In this document: in pieces, positions 20,201 to 28,351 of the stretch
How the letters are laid out: each line of letters opens with the position of its first letter
How positions within the stretch are numbered: position 1 is the first letter of the stretch
Origin: an uncultured Mucilaginibacter sp.
GTDB taxonomy: Bacteria; Bacteroidota; Bacteroidia; Sphingobacteriales; Sphingobacteriaceae
Direction: 5' to 3'
Assembly: GCA_903864275.1 (NCBI GenBank)
Contig: CAIPFE010000028.1
Location: 279,921-343,920 of the forward strand
Length of the DNA: 64,000 bases
Notes under the pieces: generated by a model
The model's input: the letters and a program-made list of their open reading frames with translations, nothing else
What the model was told of the DNA's origin: nothing
Database searches by the model: none
Position numbers and translations under genes: made by a program

Positions 20201-21754
20201 CGTGAGGTGCTGCGGTTTATCGGATAATATAGCCAGCGGCACATCGGTACCCATCGAACCTACCGGTTCTTTGCCGTCAAGCGCCATCGGCTTAATAATA
20301 GTGTCGATATCTTCCCGACTGTAACCAAATACCTGCTGGTAACGATAAACAGAAGCTTCGGACAAGCTGGCAAATGCCAAACGCGGCTCGGCAAGCTCCC
20401 CAAGCTGAATTTTATAATTTTCCAGCCAGCGGCCATAAGGCTGACGGGATGCGATCTGGTGTTTTATTTCATCATCCGTAATGATCTTTCCCTTTTCAGT
20501 GTCTATCAGCAGCATTTTGCCCGGCTGTAAACGGCCTTTTCGCAATACCAGTTTTTCGTCCAGGTTAAGCACCCCGGCTTCCGAAGCGGCGATAACACGG
20601 CCGTCTTTGGTAACCACAAAACGCAGGGGGCGCAGGCCATTCCTGTCTAACAGCGCGCCGATAAACTTTCCATCAGTAAAAGTTATCGCAGCAGGGCCGT
20701 CCCAGGGTTCCATTAGAGCCGCATGGAACTCGTAAAAAGCTTTCTTAAGCGGGTCCATTTGCTCATTGCCATCCCATGCTTCGGGGATCAGCATCATCAT
20801 TACATGCGGTAATGAGCGGCCGCTGTGCAAAAGTATCTCGATGATATTATCCAGGCAGGCCGAATCGCTTTGGTTATTGTCAATCACCGGCAGCAGCATC
20901 TCCATCTCTTCCTGCGTGAAATAAGATGAAGCATAAGATTTCAGGCCGGAATAAAACCAGTTTAAATTGCCTGTTAAAGTATTGATCTCGCCATTGTGTG
21001 CTATCAGGCGGAACGGCTGCGCCAGTTTCCATGATGGGAAAGTATTGGTCGAGAAGCGCGAATGGATCATGGCAAAGCCCGAAACTAAACGCGGATCGGT
21101 GAGGTCGGTAAAATACTGGCGCAGCTGGTAAGTGGTTACCTGCCCCTTGTAAACAATTGTTTTACAGGATAATGACGTAAAATAAAAATGCTCGGCAGCT
21201 GCGGGAAGCGTTTCTGTTATAGTTTTATTGATGTACCGTCTTAATATATAAAGCTTGCGTTCAAAATCGTCGGTGTTTGTAAGGTGATGGGGGCGCTGAA
21301 CAAAAAGCTGCTCCACATCCGGTTCGGCCTTGCGGGCAGTTTCGCCAACAACTGATGATTTGACCGATATTTTACGATAACCTAATTTATGTAAGCCTAA
21401 TTTCTCTATAGCATTGCCAATAACAATCCGGCAAGCCTTTTTCAATGATGATTCCTTTGGAAAAAATATCATACCCACGCCGTACTCGCCCGGTTCGGGT
21501 AAGCTGATCTCCAGGTCCGAGCATTCTTCCATCAAAAATTCATGGGGAAGCTGGATAAGTATACCTGCGCCGTCGCCGGTTTCGGGGTCACAGCCACACG
21601 CGCCGCGATGCTCCATGTTTTCGAGCATGGTAAGCGCGTCATCAATTATCTGGTTAGTTTTATGCCCGTTAATATTGGTTATAAAACCGGTTCCGCACGA
21701 ATCGTGCTCAAATTCCGGCCTGTAAAGGCCCTGTTCGCATTCAGTTTGATCCAT
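17237..21754 (-). CDS. gltB: Glutamate synthase large subunit
   Basis: 1505 aa; DSCGTGFITNINGHKTNQII (N-terminal amidotransferase Cys after short propeptide), GGKSNTGEGGEDEMRY, GYDGGTGASPISSIKHAG; TAATG overlap with gltD start. Confidence 0.96.
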   Translation of the reverse strand: MDQTECEQGLYRPEFEHDSCGTGFITNINGHKTNQIIDDALTMLENMEHRGACGCDPETGDGAGILIQLPHEFLMEECSDLEISLPEPGEYGVGMIFFPKESSLKKACRIVIGNAIEKLGLHKLGYRKISVKSSVVGETARKAEPDVEQLFVQRPHHLTNTDDFERKLYILRRYINKTITETLPAAAEHFYFTSLSCKTIVYKGQVTTYQLRQYFTDLTDPRLVSGFAMIHSRFSTNTFPSWKLAQPFRLIAHNGEINTLTGNLNWFYSGLKSYASSYFTQEEMEMLLPVIDNNQSDSACLDNIIEILLHSGRSLPHVMMMLIPEAWDGNEQMDPLKKAFYEFHAALMEPWDGPAAITFTDGKFIGALLDRNGLRPLRFVVTKDGRVIAASEAGVLNLDEKLVLRKGRLQPGKMLLIDTEKGKIITDDEIKHQIASRQPYGRWLENYKIQLGELAEPRLAFASLSEASVYRYQQVFGYSREDIDTIIKPMALDGKEPVGSMGTDVPLAILSDKPQHLTSYFKQFFAQVTNPPIDPIRERLVMSLSTFIGNNGNLLDEDKMHCHCVVLKHPILKNHQLEKLRSIDTGMFHAKTLQTYYNADGMPGSIEKGIARLCRYAEDAVDDGFEVLILSDRAIDSEHAPIPSLLAVSAVHHHLIRSGRRGAVGLVVETGDTWEVHHFACLLAFGATAINPYLALSTIETLKNNGNLETDLDIKTLYKNYVKSVNDGLLKIFSKMGISTLQSYHGSQVFEILGLNQSVVDKYFAGAVTRIGGLGLDEIARESLCKHKVGFSAKSADHLLPDGGIYQWKRRGESHLFNPTTVHLLQHATRTNNYSVYKNYAREINEQTEKHFTIRGLLDFAHHRESIRIEEVEPAENIMKRFATGAMSFGSISHEAHSTIAIAMNRIGGKSNTGEGGEDEMRYKVLPNGDSMRSAIKQVASARFGVTSNYLTNADELQIKMAQGAKPGEGGQLPGHKVDDWIAKTRHSTPGVGLISPPPHHDIYSIEDLAQLIFDLKNANRAARINVKLVSKAGVGTIAAGVAKAHADVILIAGYDGGTGASPISSIKHAGLPWELGLTEAHQTLVRNKLRSRVVLQTDGQLKTGRDLAIACLMGAEEWGVATAALVAGGCIMMRKCHMNTCPVGVATQDPELRKLFSGKPEHIVNLFRFLAEEMREIMAELGFRTVNEMVGRVQFLKVKENLTSWKAKKIDLSGILHPVNNPKDVTLYNSEQQDHGMDHIIDWRLLEAAQPALMDKTPVFATFDVRNVDRTIGTLLSNEISKQYGSLGLPDNTINFKFKGSAGQSFGAFATKGISFELEGEANDYVGKGLSGAQLAIYPSERATFTPEDNIIIGNVALYGATAGEVFIRGMAGERFAVRNSGATTVVEGIGDHGCEYMTGGRALILGETGRNFAAGMSGGIAWVYNPNSTFSENCNMEMVDLDPLSIQDEEQITTLLHKHIHLTGSEVAKQLLANWRKASGHFVKVYPKEYKKVLEKLQYQTVG

Positions 21755-22062
21755 TGTAAATTATACAGTTTATATAATGGTGCAAGCACGAAGTTACTAA
21801 TTGTCAGTTTTAATTAAAAATATCTTAAAAGTTTTATATTAATCTAAAAAATATAACATTAATTCGGCGTAAAATTATCAAATTATTAATATTTTACCAA
21901 TATTTATTAAAATATGGCAAATGGGATATGTTTTGGCGGTGCTTGTGTTCAATTTTAACCTATACTTAATGTGCCGGTGACAAGAAATACAGGATACGAG
22001 TGATACTGATTTTGAATTTTTTAGCTTTGTTTAATAATTGCTTTTTGAGTAACTAACATTTC

Positions 22063-22611
22063 ATGCCCGCAAAAGTATTCATAGAAACACCCCGCCTGAT
22101 ATTAAGGCAATGGAAAGCCTCTGATCATGAACCTTATATCCAATTGAACCAGGATAGCGAGGTAATGGAGTTTTTCCCTTCCCTTTTGACAAGAGATGAA
22201 AGCCTGGCGCACATAGACAGGTTTACCAAGCACATTGATCAGTATGGCTACGGATTTTTTGCCCTCGAACGAAAAGATACCGGGCAGTTTATTGGGTTTA
22301 CAGGCTTATCTCATCCACGATTCGAAGCGCCCTTTACCCCTTGTGTTGAAATAGGTTGGCGTTTAAGCAAAGCTCACTGGGGGGAGGGTTTCGCCACCGA
22401 GGCGGCTTTAGCCACTCTGGATTTCGGATTCGGCAGCATTGGGCTTGATGAAATCTATGCTTTTACATCTGTTCACAATAAAAAATCGGAGCAAGTGATG
22501 CTAAAGGCCGGGATGTTAAAGCAGGGGGAGTTTGAACACCCGCAGATTGAGGCCGGCCATTTTTTAAAACAGCATGTTTTGTATAGGATCAGCCGTCCCC
22601 CAAAGATTTAA
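22063..22611 (+). CDS. GNAT family N-acetyltransferase (RimJ/RimL type)
   Basis: IETPRLILRQWKASDHEPY...IGWRLSKAHWGEGFATEAALATLDFGF. Confidence 0.92.
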   Translation: MPAKVFIETPRLILRQWKASDHEPYIQLNQDSEVMEFFPSLLTRDESLAHIDRFTKHIDQYGYGFFALERKDTGQFIGFTGLSHPRFEAPFTPCVEIGWRLSKAHWGEGFATEAALATLDFGFGSIGLDEIYAFTSVHNKKSEQVMLKAGMLKQGEFEHPQIEAGHFLKQHVLYRISRPPKI

Positions 22612-22701
22612 CCAATAATAAAAAACCTTTGCAATTGTTTGATATATTTGAACCAAAAGATTTGAACCGCTATTTTTAATTTTACGACCAGGTTTTAAGT
22701 T

Positions 22702-23847
22702 ATGAAAAGGCCAATCCTCATTTTTAACTTTATTATAGCTTTCGCACTTTGTTTTTCATTGTTTGCCTTTAGGTTTGATGAGCACAAAACCCTCGAAATT
22801 GGTGCGAGCGCCCCCGATTTTAGTTTGCCCGGGGTGGATGGCAAAACCTATACCCTAGAGTCATTTAAAGACGCCAAAATACTGGCCGTTGTTTTTATGT
22901 GCAACCATTGCCCAACCTCGCAGGCTTACGAAGACAGGGTAATAAAACTTACCAGCGATTATGCGGCCAAAGGTGTAAGCGTCGTAGCGATCAACCCCAA
23001 TAACCCTGCTTCATTGCGCTTGGATGAGCTGGGTTACAGCGATGTGGGCGATTCTTACGAGGAAATGAAGATACGCGCTAAGGACGCACATTTCAATTTC
23101 CCTTATCTGTATGATGGCGAAACAGAAATAGCCTCAAATAAATATGGCCCTGTTTGCACCCCACATATTTTCATTTTTGACAAAGATCGGAAACTGCGTT
23201 ATCAAGGCCGGATAGATGATACAGAAAACCCAAAGAAAACGCCTCATAGCGAGGATGCACGCAACGCTATTGATGCTTTGCTAAGCGCTCAGCCAGTTCC
23301 TGTAACAACTACTAAAGTTTTTGGCTGCTCGATAAAATGGGCGGAGAAGAGTGTCTGGATAGATAAAGCTAAAATTCAATGGGCAAAGGAGCCCGTGACG
23401 CTCGACACCATTGATGCCAAAGGCTTGGCCGAGCTTGTAAAAAACCATTCGGATAAGTTGAGGCTCATTAACGTATGGGCCACATGGTGTGGGCCATGCG
23501 TGGAAGAATTTGCTGATTTTGTCACGATGAACCGGATGTACCGCGACCGTGGTTTCGAATTTGTGAGCATCAGTGCCGACGACCCTGATCATAAAGATAA
23601 AGCCCTGAAGTTTTTGCAGCGTAACCAGGCATCCGGCCCTAATTATATTTTTAATATTGACGATAAATATAAGCTGATAGAAGCGATAGACCCTAAATGG
23701 GAGGGAGCTTTACCTTATACTATTTTGGTGGAACCCGAAGGCAAAGTTGTTTACGCACACCAGGGAATAATTGATCCCGATCAGCTTAAGCTGATTATTT
23801 TTAATGACCCGATGATAGGAAGAATTTATAAAGAAGACCCAAAATGA
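22702..23847 (+). CDS. Two-domain thioredoxin-fold protein: peroxiredoxin-like + TlpA-like
   Basis: Domain 1 GASAPDFSLPGVDGKTYTLESFKDAKILAVVFMCNHCPTSQAYE; domain 2 INVWATWCGPCVEEF (CxxC). Confidence 0.88.
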   Translation: MKRPILIFNFIIAFALCFSLFAFRFDEHKTLEIGASAPDFSLPGVDGKTYTLESFKDAKILAVVFMCNHCPTSQAYEDRVIKLTSDYAAKGVSVVAINPNNPASLRLDELGYSDVGDSYEEMKIRAKDAHFNFPYLYDGETEIASNKYGPVCTPHIFIFDKDRKLRYQGRIDDTENPKKTPHSEDARNAIDALLSAQPVPVTTTKVFGCSIKWAEKSVWIDKAKIQWAKEPVTLDTIDAKGLAELVKNHSDKLRLINVWATWCGPCVEEFADFVTMNRMYRDRGFEFVSISADDPDHKDKALKFLQRNQASGPNYIFNIDDKYKLIEAIDPKWEGALPYTILVEPEGKVVYAHQGIIDPDQLKLIIFNDPMIGRIYKEDPK

Positions 23848-24197
23848 TCGCAATAACTGAAATCGCACATCGCCTGACATCGCTTTGCTCCGAACAAAAA
23901 TTTGTGGAGGCTTATGCCGAATTGTTTTCGGACCATGTCGAAAGTATCGATCCTATATATAAAAACGAGCCTTTAAAGGGCTTGGCACATTTGATGGAGA
24001 GGGAAAGGCAGTTTCTTTCAACTGCTGAAATTCATGATGTAAAAGTATCAGAAGCTTTATTTGCGGGGAATTATTTTACCGTGATAATTGCAATGGATTT
24101 TACCGTTAAGGGCCAGGAAAGAAAAAGAATGGAAGAAATTGGTGTTTATAAGGTTGAATACGGGAAGATAATAAGCCAGCAGTTTTTTATTGGTTGA
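23844..24197 (+). CDS. SnoaL-like / NTF2-fold protein
   Basis: ATGA overlap with previous gene; FVEAYAELFSDHVESIDPI...FTVIIAMDFTVKGQERKRMEEIGVYKVEYGKIISQQFF. Confidence 0.75.
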   Translation: MIAITEIAHRLTSLCSEQKFVEAYAELFSDHVESIDPIYKNEPLKGLAHLMERERQFLSTAEIHDVKVSEALFAGNYFTVIIAMDFTVKGQERKRMEEIGVYKVEYGKIISQQFFIG

Positions 24198-24205
24198 TTT
24201 TTTGG

Positions 24206-24242
24206 TGATTTCACCGATTATTGGATGATTTCACCGATTATT
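24206..24242. repeat. Tandem copies of tgatttcaccgattatt with 20-bp period
   Basis: 24206..24222 and 24226..24242 identical; contains mini-hairpin GGTGATTTCACC (24204..24215). Confidence 0.85.
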
Positions 24243-24251
24243 ATTGAATGA

Positions 24252-24269
24252 TCCCGATAGCTATCGGGA
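24252..24269. repeat. 18-bp perfect palindrome TCCCGATAGCTATCGGGA
   Basis: Read directly; overlaps the nominal 5' end of ORF 24248. Confidence 0.9.
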
Positions 24270-24310
24270 CACCTATTATCTTTGCTATTGAAAATATATC
24301 CTATCATAAC

Positions 24311-25195
24311 ATGCGATCTTTCTTTTTTTCAATATGCTTTTTTGGGATAATACTGTTTGCTTGTACAAACTCATCCGCGCAGGATATTCGTGGTGCGGTT
24401 TCATTTCATATTTATTCAATACATACCTCATTCCCTGATACTGCCCGTGCAAAAGGGCATCTGTATGACAATAAACTTTATACCCCCGGTGAACATTACC
24501 GCGACAGCACGGTATTGATCATCGCACCCAAAAATCTTGATGCGAAAAAAAAAGTTGATCTTGTTTTTTGGTTCCACGGCTGGGGAAATCATGTCGACAG
24601 CGCAGCGGTCAGGTACGAGCTAACCAAACAATTTATTGCGTCTAAACGCAATGCGGTATTGGTTTTGGCCGAAACGGCTTATAATGCGCCCGACAGTTAT
24701 GGCGGAAAGCTGGAAAACCCAGGCGACTTTAAAGCCCTCGTCACTGATGTGTTAAATGGATTAAGAGCGCAAAAAATTATCCCGGAAAATTGCAGCTACG
24801 GACATATTTTGCTCGGCGGGCATAGTGGCGCATACCGCGTAATGGCCCGGATCATTAAAAACGGCCAGCTGCCCATTGATGAGGCCATGCTTTTTGATGC
24901 GCTGTACGCCGAAACCGATATATTTATGGATTGGATAAAGGCCGATCCGCAACATCGGTTTATCCATTTATTTACTGACCACGGCGGTACTTTTGACGAG
25001 AGCAAGGCTATGGTTAAATTGGTGGACGAGGCGCATATCAACAACTTTGAAGTTGAAGAAACAGCGCTTGAGCCGGCTCAGCTTCGCACGTATCCGATTA
25101 TTTTTGTCCACAGCCTAAAACAGCATAATGATATTGTTAACCCTGATAATTTCAGGCTGATGCTGGAGAATTCGCCGTTTTTAAAAAAATTGTAG
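24311..25195 (+). CDS. Secreted alpha/beta-hydrolase-like protein (start chosen at internal Met of ORF 24248..25195)
   Basis: Signal peptide MRSFFFSICFFGIILFACTNSSAQ; LVFWFHGWGNHVDSA and nucleophile elbow LLGGHSGAYRV. Confidence 0.65.
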   Translation: MRSFFFSICFFGIILFACTNSSAQDIRGAVSFHIYSIHTSFPDTARAKGHLYDNKLYTPGEHYRDSTVLIIAPKNLDAKKKVDLVFWFHGWGNHVDSAAVRYELTKQFIASKRNAVLVLAETAYNAPDSYGGKLENPGDFKALVTDVLNGLRAQKIIPENCSYGHILLGGHSGAYRVMARIIKNGQLPIDEAMLFDALYAETDIFMDWIKADPQHRFIHLFTDHGGTFDESKAMVKLVDEAHINNFEVEETALEPAQLRTYPIIFVHSLKQHNDIVNPDNFRLMLENSPFLKKL

Positions 25196-25210
25196 AGGCG
25201 CGATACTTTC

Positions 25211-25297
25211 AGACTTACGAAGTTTTTAAACGGCAGAGCCCTCAACGAGGCCTATAAAAAACAAATTTACGACGAGTTAAACTTCGTAAGTCTCATT
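25211..25297 (+). repeat. Copy 2 of intergenic repeat: 15-bp terminal inverted repeats around a conserved frame (LTKFLNGRALNEAYKKQIYDELNFVSLI*)
   Basis: agacttacgaagttt (25211..25225) / aaacttcgtaagtct (25279..25293), 53-nt interior similar to 5013..5096. Confidence 0.85.
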
Positions 25298-25300
25298 TAA

Positions 25301-26038
25301 TCAAAATTTCACCCTCGCAGCAATTGTTGGATACGTCTCAAAAAGATTTTCAGTCGTGATCACATGATAATATAAAATGATCTTTGACCCCACCGACAAG
25401 CTTTTACGTATTTTGAACCACACCTGCGGCTCGCCGAAAAAGGAAACAGTTTTTCCTTTCAAATTATTTGTAAGGCCATCGCCTGTATTTTTGTTTAACG
25501 TGTAAAGTTCAAAATCGCCATCAAATTCCACTTTATAATTCCAGAAGCCTTTCCCCCAATAAAAAGATAACATTACATCATTACTTGGCTTTGGCAGCAT
25601 ATTATAAGTATAGTATACAGCGGTACTGAAATAAGCGCCTTTCCATTGAAATGAATAGGACGGCCCTAATGAGAGGCCGTTGTAAATATAATAGCTGTAT
25701 TGCTTCGGCTCCGTCACACCCAGCCCGCCGCTGTATTGCAGGCTTAAATAGATCTTTGGCTTCCAAAACCTGAATGTTTGCGAGGTTTGAATAAAAGCCT
25801 TCCCAATATTATTATTTGCGCCCTGAAGGTCATCTTCCACTTTTAAAAAGAAAGCCCCAGGCTTTATAAATGACGAGGTATCGTTTTGCGATTTAAAATA
25901 TTCAAAATAAAGGGTCGGAAAATTTTGAGAATTATGGGCGGGATCGATGGTGTGCCTGAGATCATAGTGCAGCTGCAGGTTCTGTGGAAATAATTTGTCC
26001 GAAGAAATGGTCAGCAAAAACAGCAACGCGTATTTCAT
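25301..26038 (-). CDS. DUF5020-like outer-membrane beta-barrel protein
   Basis: Signal peptide; NLQLHYDLRHTIDPAHNSQNFPTLYFEYFKSQ, repeated amphipathic aromatic strands, terminal F. Confidence 0.72.
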   Translation of the reverse strand: MKYALLFLLTISSDKLFPQNLQLHYDLRHTIDPAHNSQNFPTLYFEYFKSQNDTSSFIKPGAFFLKVEDDLQGANNNIGKAFIQTSQTFRFWKPKIYLSLQYSGGLGVTEPKQYSYYIYNGLSLGPSYSFQWKGAYFSTAVYYTYNMLPKPSNDVMLSFYWGKGFWNYKVEFDGDFELYTLNKNTGDGLTNNLKGKTVSFFGEPQVWFKIRKSLSVGSKIILYYHVITTENLFETYPTIAARVKF

Positions 26039-26183
26039 GATTTATTTTTTTTGATTGTTAAAAACATCGCCTTTGTGGCTTATTTGTAAATATCTTTGAA
26101 GGGACGATGGCAGGGCGTAATTGCAGCGGAAACCTTGCGTAATTCTACAGTTTAAAATGTATGTTATTGCATAACAGTGTTTT

Positions 26184-27350
26184 ATGGACGATCTGGACTT
26201 TTTGGTATTTACCCATTTATTTAAAGAAGCGTATGAAAAATGCTTTGGGCATGCCATAAAAAATCCGATGACAGAAACCGAAAGCAAAATATTCTGCAAC
26301 AAAATATTGGAGAGAACCGGCTTATCCATTGGCTGGAAAAGTGTCAAGAACTATTCTTTTGTTATTACAGATGCGACTTCCGGGAAACAGGAAAACCCTT
26401 CTGTGGCAACACTCGACACGCTGGCCCGTTATGTTTTAGACGCACCTTATACTACTGAAATTCAAAGGAAGGACAACGAAAGCCATTACCCTTACTGGTT
26501 TTTATACCGGGAAAAGTTTCCGAAGCCCACCAATAAACAAGCGCATTTTAAATGGGTATTGGGCTTCGGGGTAATTGTGGCAGGCATTGTCATTATTATT
26601 ATTTCCATCATTTATTTTAAGTTTATTGTTACTCCAAAATCCAGTCAATTCACTGATGACTTTACACATACAGATGAAACTTCGATAGCTAATAATGGTT
26701 GGTTGATCAGATCAAAAGATACAAGCTATTGGAAAAGGCGCGGTGAAACGCCGGGCCAGCTTACTTTATTCACTTTGAAAGGGGATAACTGGCCCGACCC
26801 AACCTGGAAACCCAATATTAAAAATCTATTGCTTCGACAGGTAACCTCGGATTGCTTCACAGCCGAGGTGCACATAAAAAATTTTATACCTCAACAAGAA
26901 TGGCAGCAGGCGGGTATATTGTTGCTGGAGGATACCGGCTTTACCGGGAAAAGTATCCGGATGTCGTTGGCGTTTAATGATAACTTCGGCGGCAATAAAA
27001 TGCCAAGCGAGATTTATGTGCAGGTTATTACTGCCTTAGGCAACGGTTTTGGTAAACCTGAAGAGTTAGCACATAAACCGCTTTTTTCCCCTGATTCTAT
27101 CAGGATTAACCCGCAACAAATGAAAAACCTGCAAAACTCCGCGCTCCGGATCGAAAAACATGGGAATAAATTCAGGTTTCTTTATTCGGGCGGTATAAAT
27201 GACAACGGCGCCTTTAGAGAAGTAGTTACCCGGGAGTTTGATATGAAACCCAGGTATATAGGCATTTTCGCCATAAAAGGGTTTACCAATTCGGATAATG
27301 TGCCTGTAAGGTTCAAGTTCTTTAGGATAACAAACGATGCCTGTGAATAG
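26184..27350 (+). CDS. Membrane protein: cytosolic N-terminal domain, single TM, extracytoplasmic concanavalin-like (DUF1349-like) domain
   Basis: TM FKWVLGFGVIVAGIVIIIISIIYFKFIV; C-terminal half SFTDDFTHTDETSIANNGWLIRSKDTSYWKRRGETPGQLTLFTLKGDNWPD...QVTSDCFTAEVHIKN resembles DUF1349 beta-sandwich. Confidence 0.6.
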   Translation: MDDLDFLVFTHLFKEAYEKCFGHAIKNPMTETESKIFCNKILERTGLSIGWKSVKNYSFVITDATSGKQENPSVATLDTLARYVLDAPYTTEIQRKDNESHYPYWFLYREKFPKPTNKQAHFKWVLGFGVIVAGIVIIIISIIYFKFIVTPKSSQFTDDFTHTDETSIANNGWLIRSKDTSYWKRRGETPGQLTLFTLKGDNWPDPTWKPNIKNLLLRQVTSDCFTAEVHIKNFIPQQEWQQAGILLLEDTGFTGKSIRMSLAFNDNFGGNKMPSEIYVQVITALGNGFGKPEELAHKPLFSPDSIRINPQQMKNLQNSALRIEKHGNKFRFLYSGGINDNGAFREVVTREFDMKPRYIGIFAIKGFTNSDNVPVRFKFFRITNDACE

Positions 27351-27504
27351 TGAGCTTCTTGTCGCCGGGGATTACGTGGCTTACACCAACCTCGCCCGCG
27401 CAAAAATCACGTAGTTTTACGTATCAATTACGGTGGAAACACGATGGCGGCGACAATAGTTTTGATTTAATTTTACGTCACCCGGGAAATTAAATACTAT
27501 TGAG

Positions 27505-27798
27505 ATGGCTGTACGTATAATTTGCATCAAGAAAGATGAAGGGAAATATGAGAACCCCTATATGGCAATTGACTATTTTGAATGGATCAATGAGCGGATA
27601 AACGTAAAAGGAATAACCGATAGAGCGAAAATTCATGATTGGATAAAAGAAGAGGAGGGTGACGCTTATATTATCGATGAAAATGGGAATAAAATCCGCC
27701 TGATCCCCGCGGTGAGCCCGCAGGGTCACAAATATGTTAAAACCGTGAGTGACGAAACTGCAACGGATTGTCTTTTGCTTTTGCCTTTGTGCGATTGA
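27505..27798 (+). CDS. DUF3892 family protein
   Basis: VRIICIKKDEGKYENPYMAIDYFEWINE...HKYVKTVSDETATDCLLLLPLCD. Confidence 0.75.
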   Translation: MAVRIICIKKDEGKYENPYMAIDYFEWINERINVKGITDRAKIHDWIKEEEGDAYIIDENGNKIRLIPAVSPQGHKYVKTVSDETATDCLLLLPLCD

Positions 27799-27815
27799 TT
27801 TGGAGAAAAGTTTGC

Positions 27816-27868
27816 AGTCCTCAGTTTGCAATAAATAATGCTAAACTGCCAATTGCAAACTGAGGACT
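27816..27868. terminator. 17-bp perfect inverted repeat between convergent genes
   Basis: agtcctcagtttgcaat (27816..27832) / attgcaaactgaggact (27852..27868); touches the CYTH stop codon. Confidence 0.7.
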
Positions 27869-28335
27869 CACCACTTTTTAAAGGGATGTATCGAAAGATT
27901 TGAATTATAATATCTCGCATCATCGCTCACTTCCATAGTTAACCAGCCAGGTTTTTTAAATTCTTCCGTTTCGTTTTTCAATTCGATCTCTGCCATAATC
28001 AGCCCTTCATTATCGCCCAAAAACTTATCTACTTCCCATAATTTGCCGGCAAAGTCAATACGGTAACGTATTTTTTCCACTTCTGACAGGGCAAAACCAT
28101 CTAACAGTTCGTTGCCATCCGCAACAGGTATTTTATATTCGTATTCTTTACGTGTAATGCCGGAAGTCGCACCTTTAATAGTGATGAAGCCTTGCTGATC
28201 AGTAACCCTCACCCTGATTGTCCTCCGGTCGTCATTCAATAAATATCCCTGCCTGTAATGTGTTCCGGCCGGTTTTATTACTTGGCGCCATTTTTCATGG
28301 TCAACCAAAAACTTTCGCTCTATTTCAAGGCCCAT
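27868..28335 (-). CDS. CYTH domain protein
   Basis: MGLEIERKFLVD (ExExK), YRQGYLL, RTIRVRVTDQQGFITIKG. Confidence 0.93.
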   Translation of the reverse strand: MGLEIERKFLVDHEKWRQVIKPAGTHYRQGYLLNDDRRTIRVRVTDQQGFITIKGATSGITRKEYEYKIPVADGNELLDGFALSEVEKIRYRIDFAGKLWEVDKFLGDNEGLIMAEIELKNETEEFKKPGWLTMEVSDDARYYNSNLSIHPFKKW

Positions 28336-28351
28336 TCAGTAATGAATTTAT

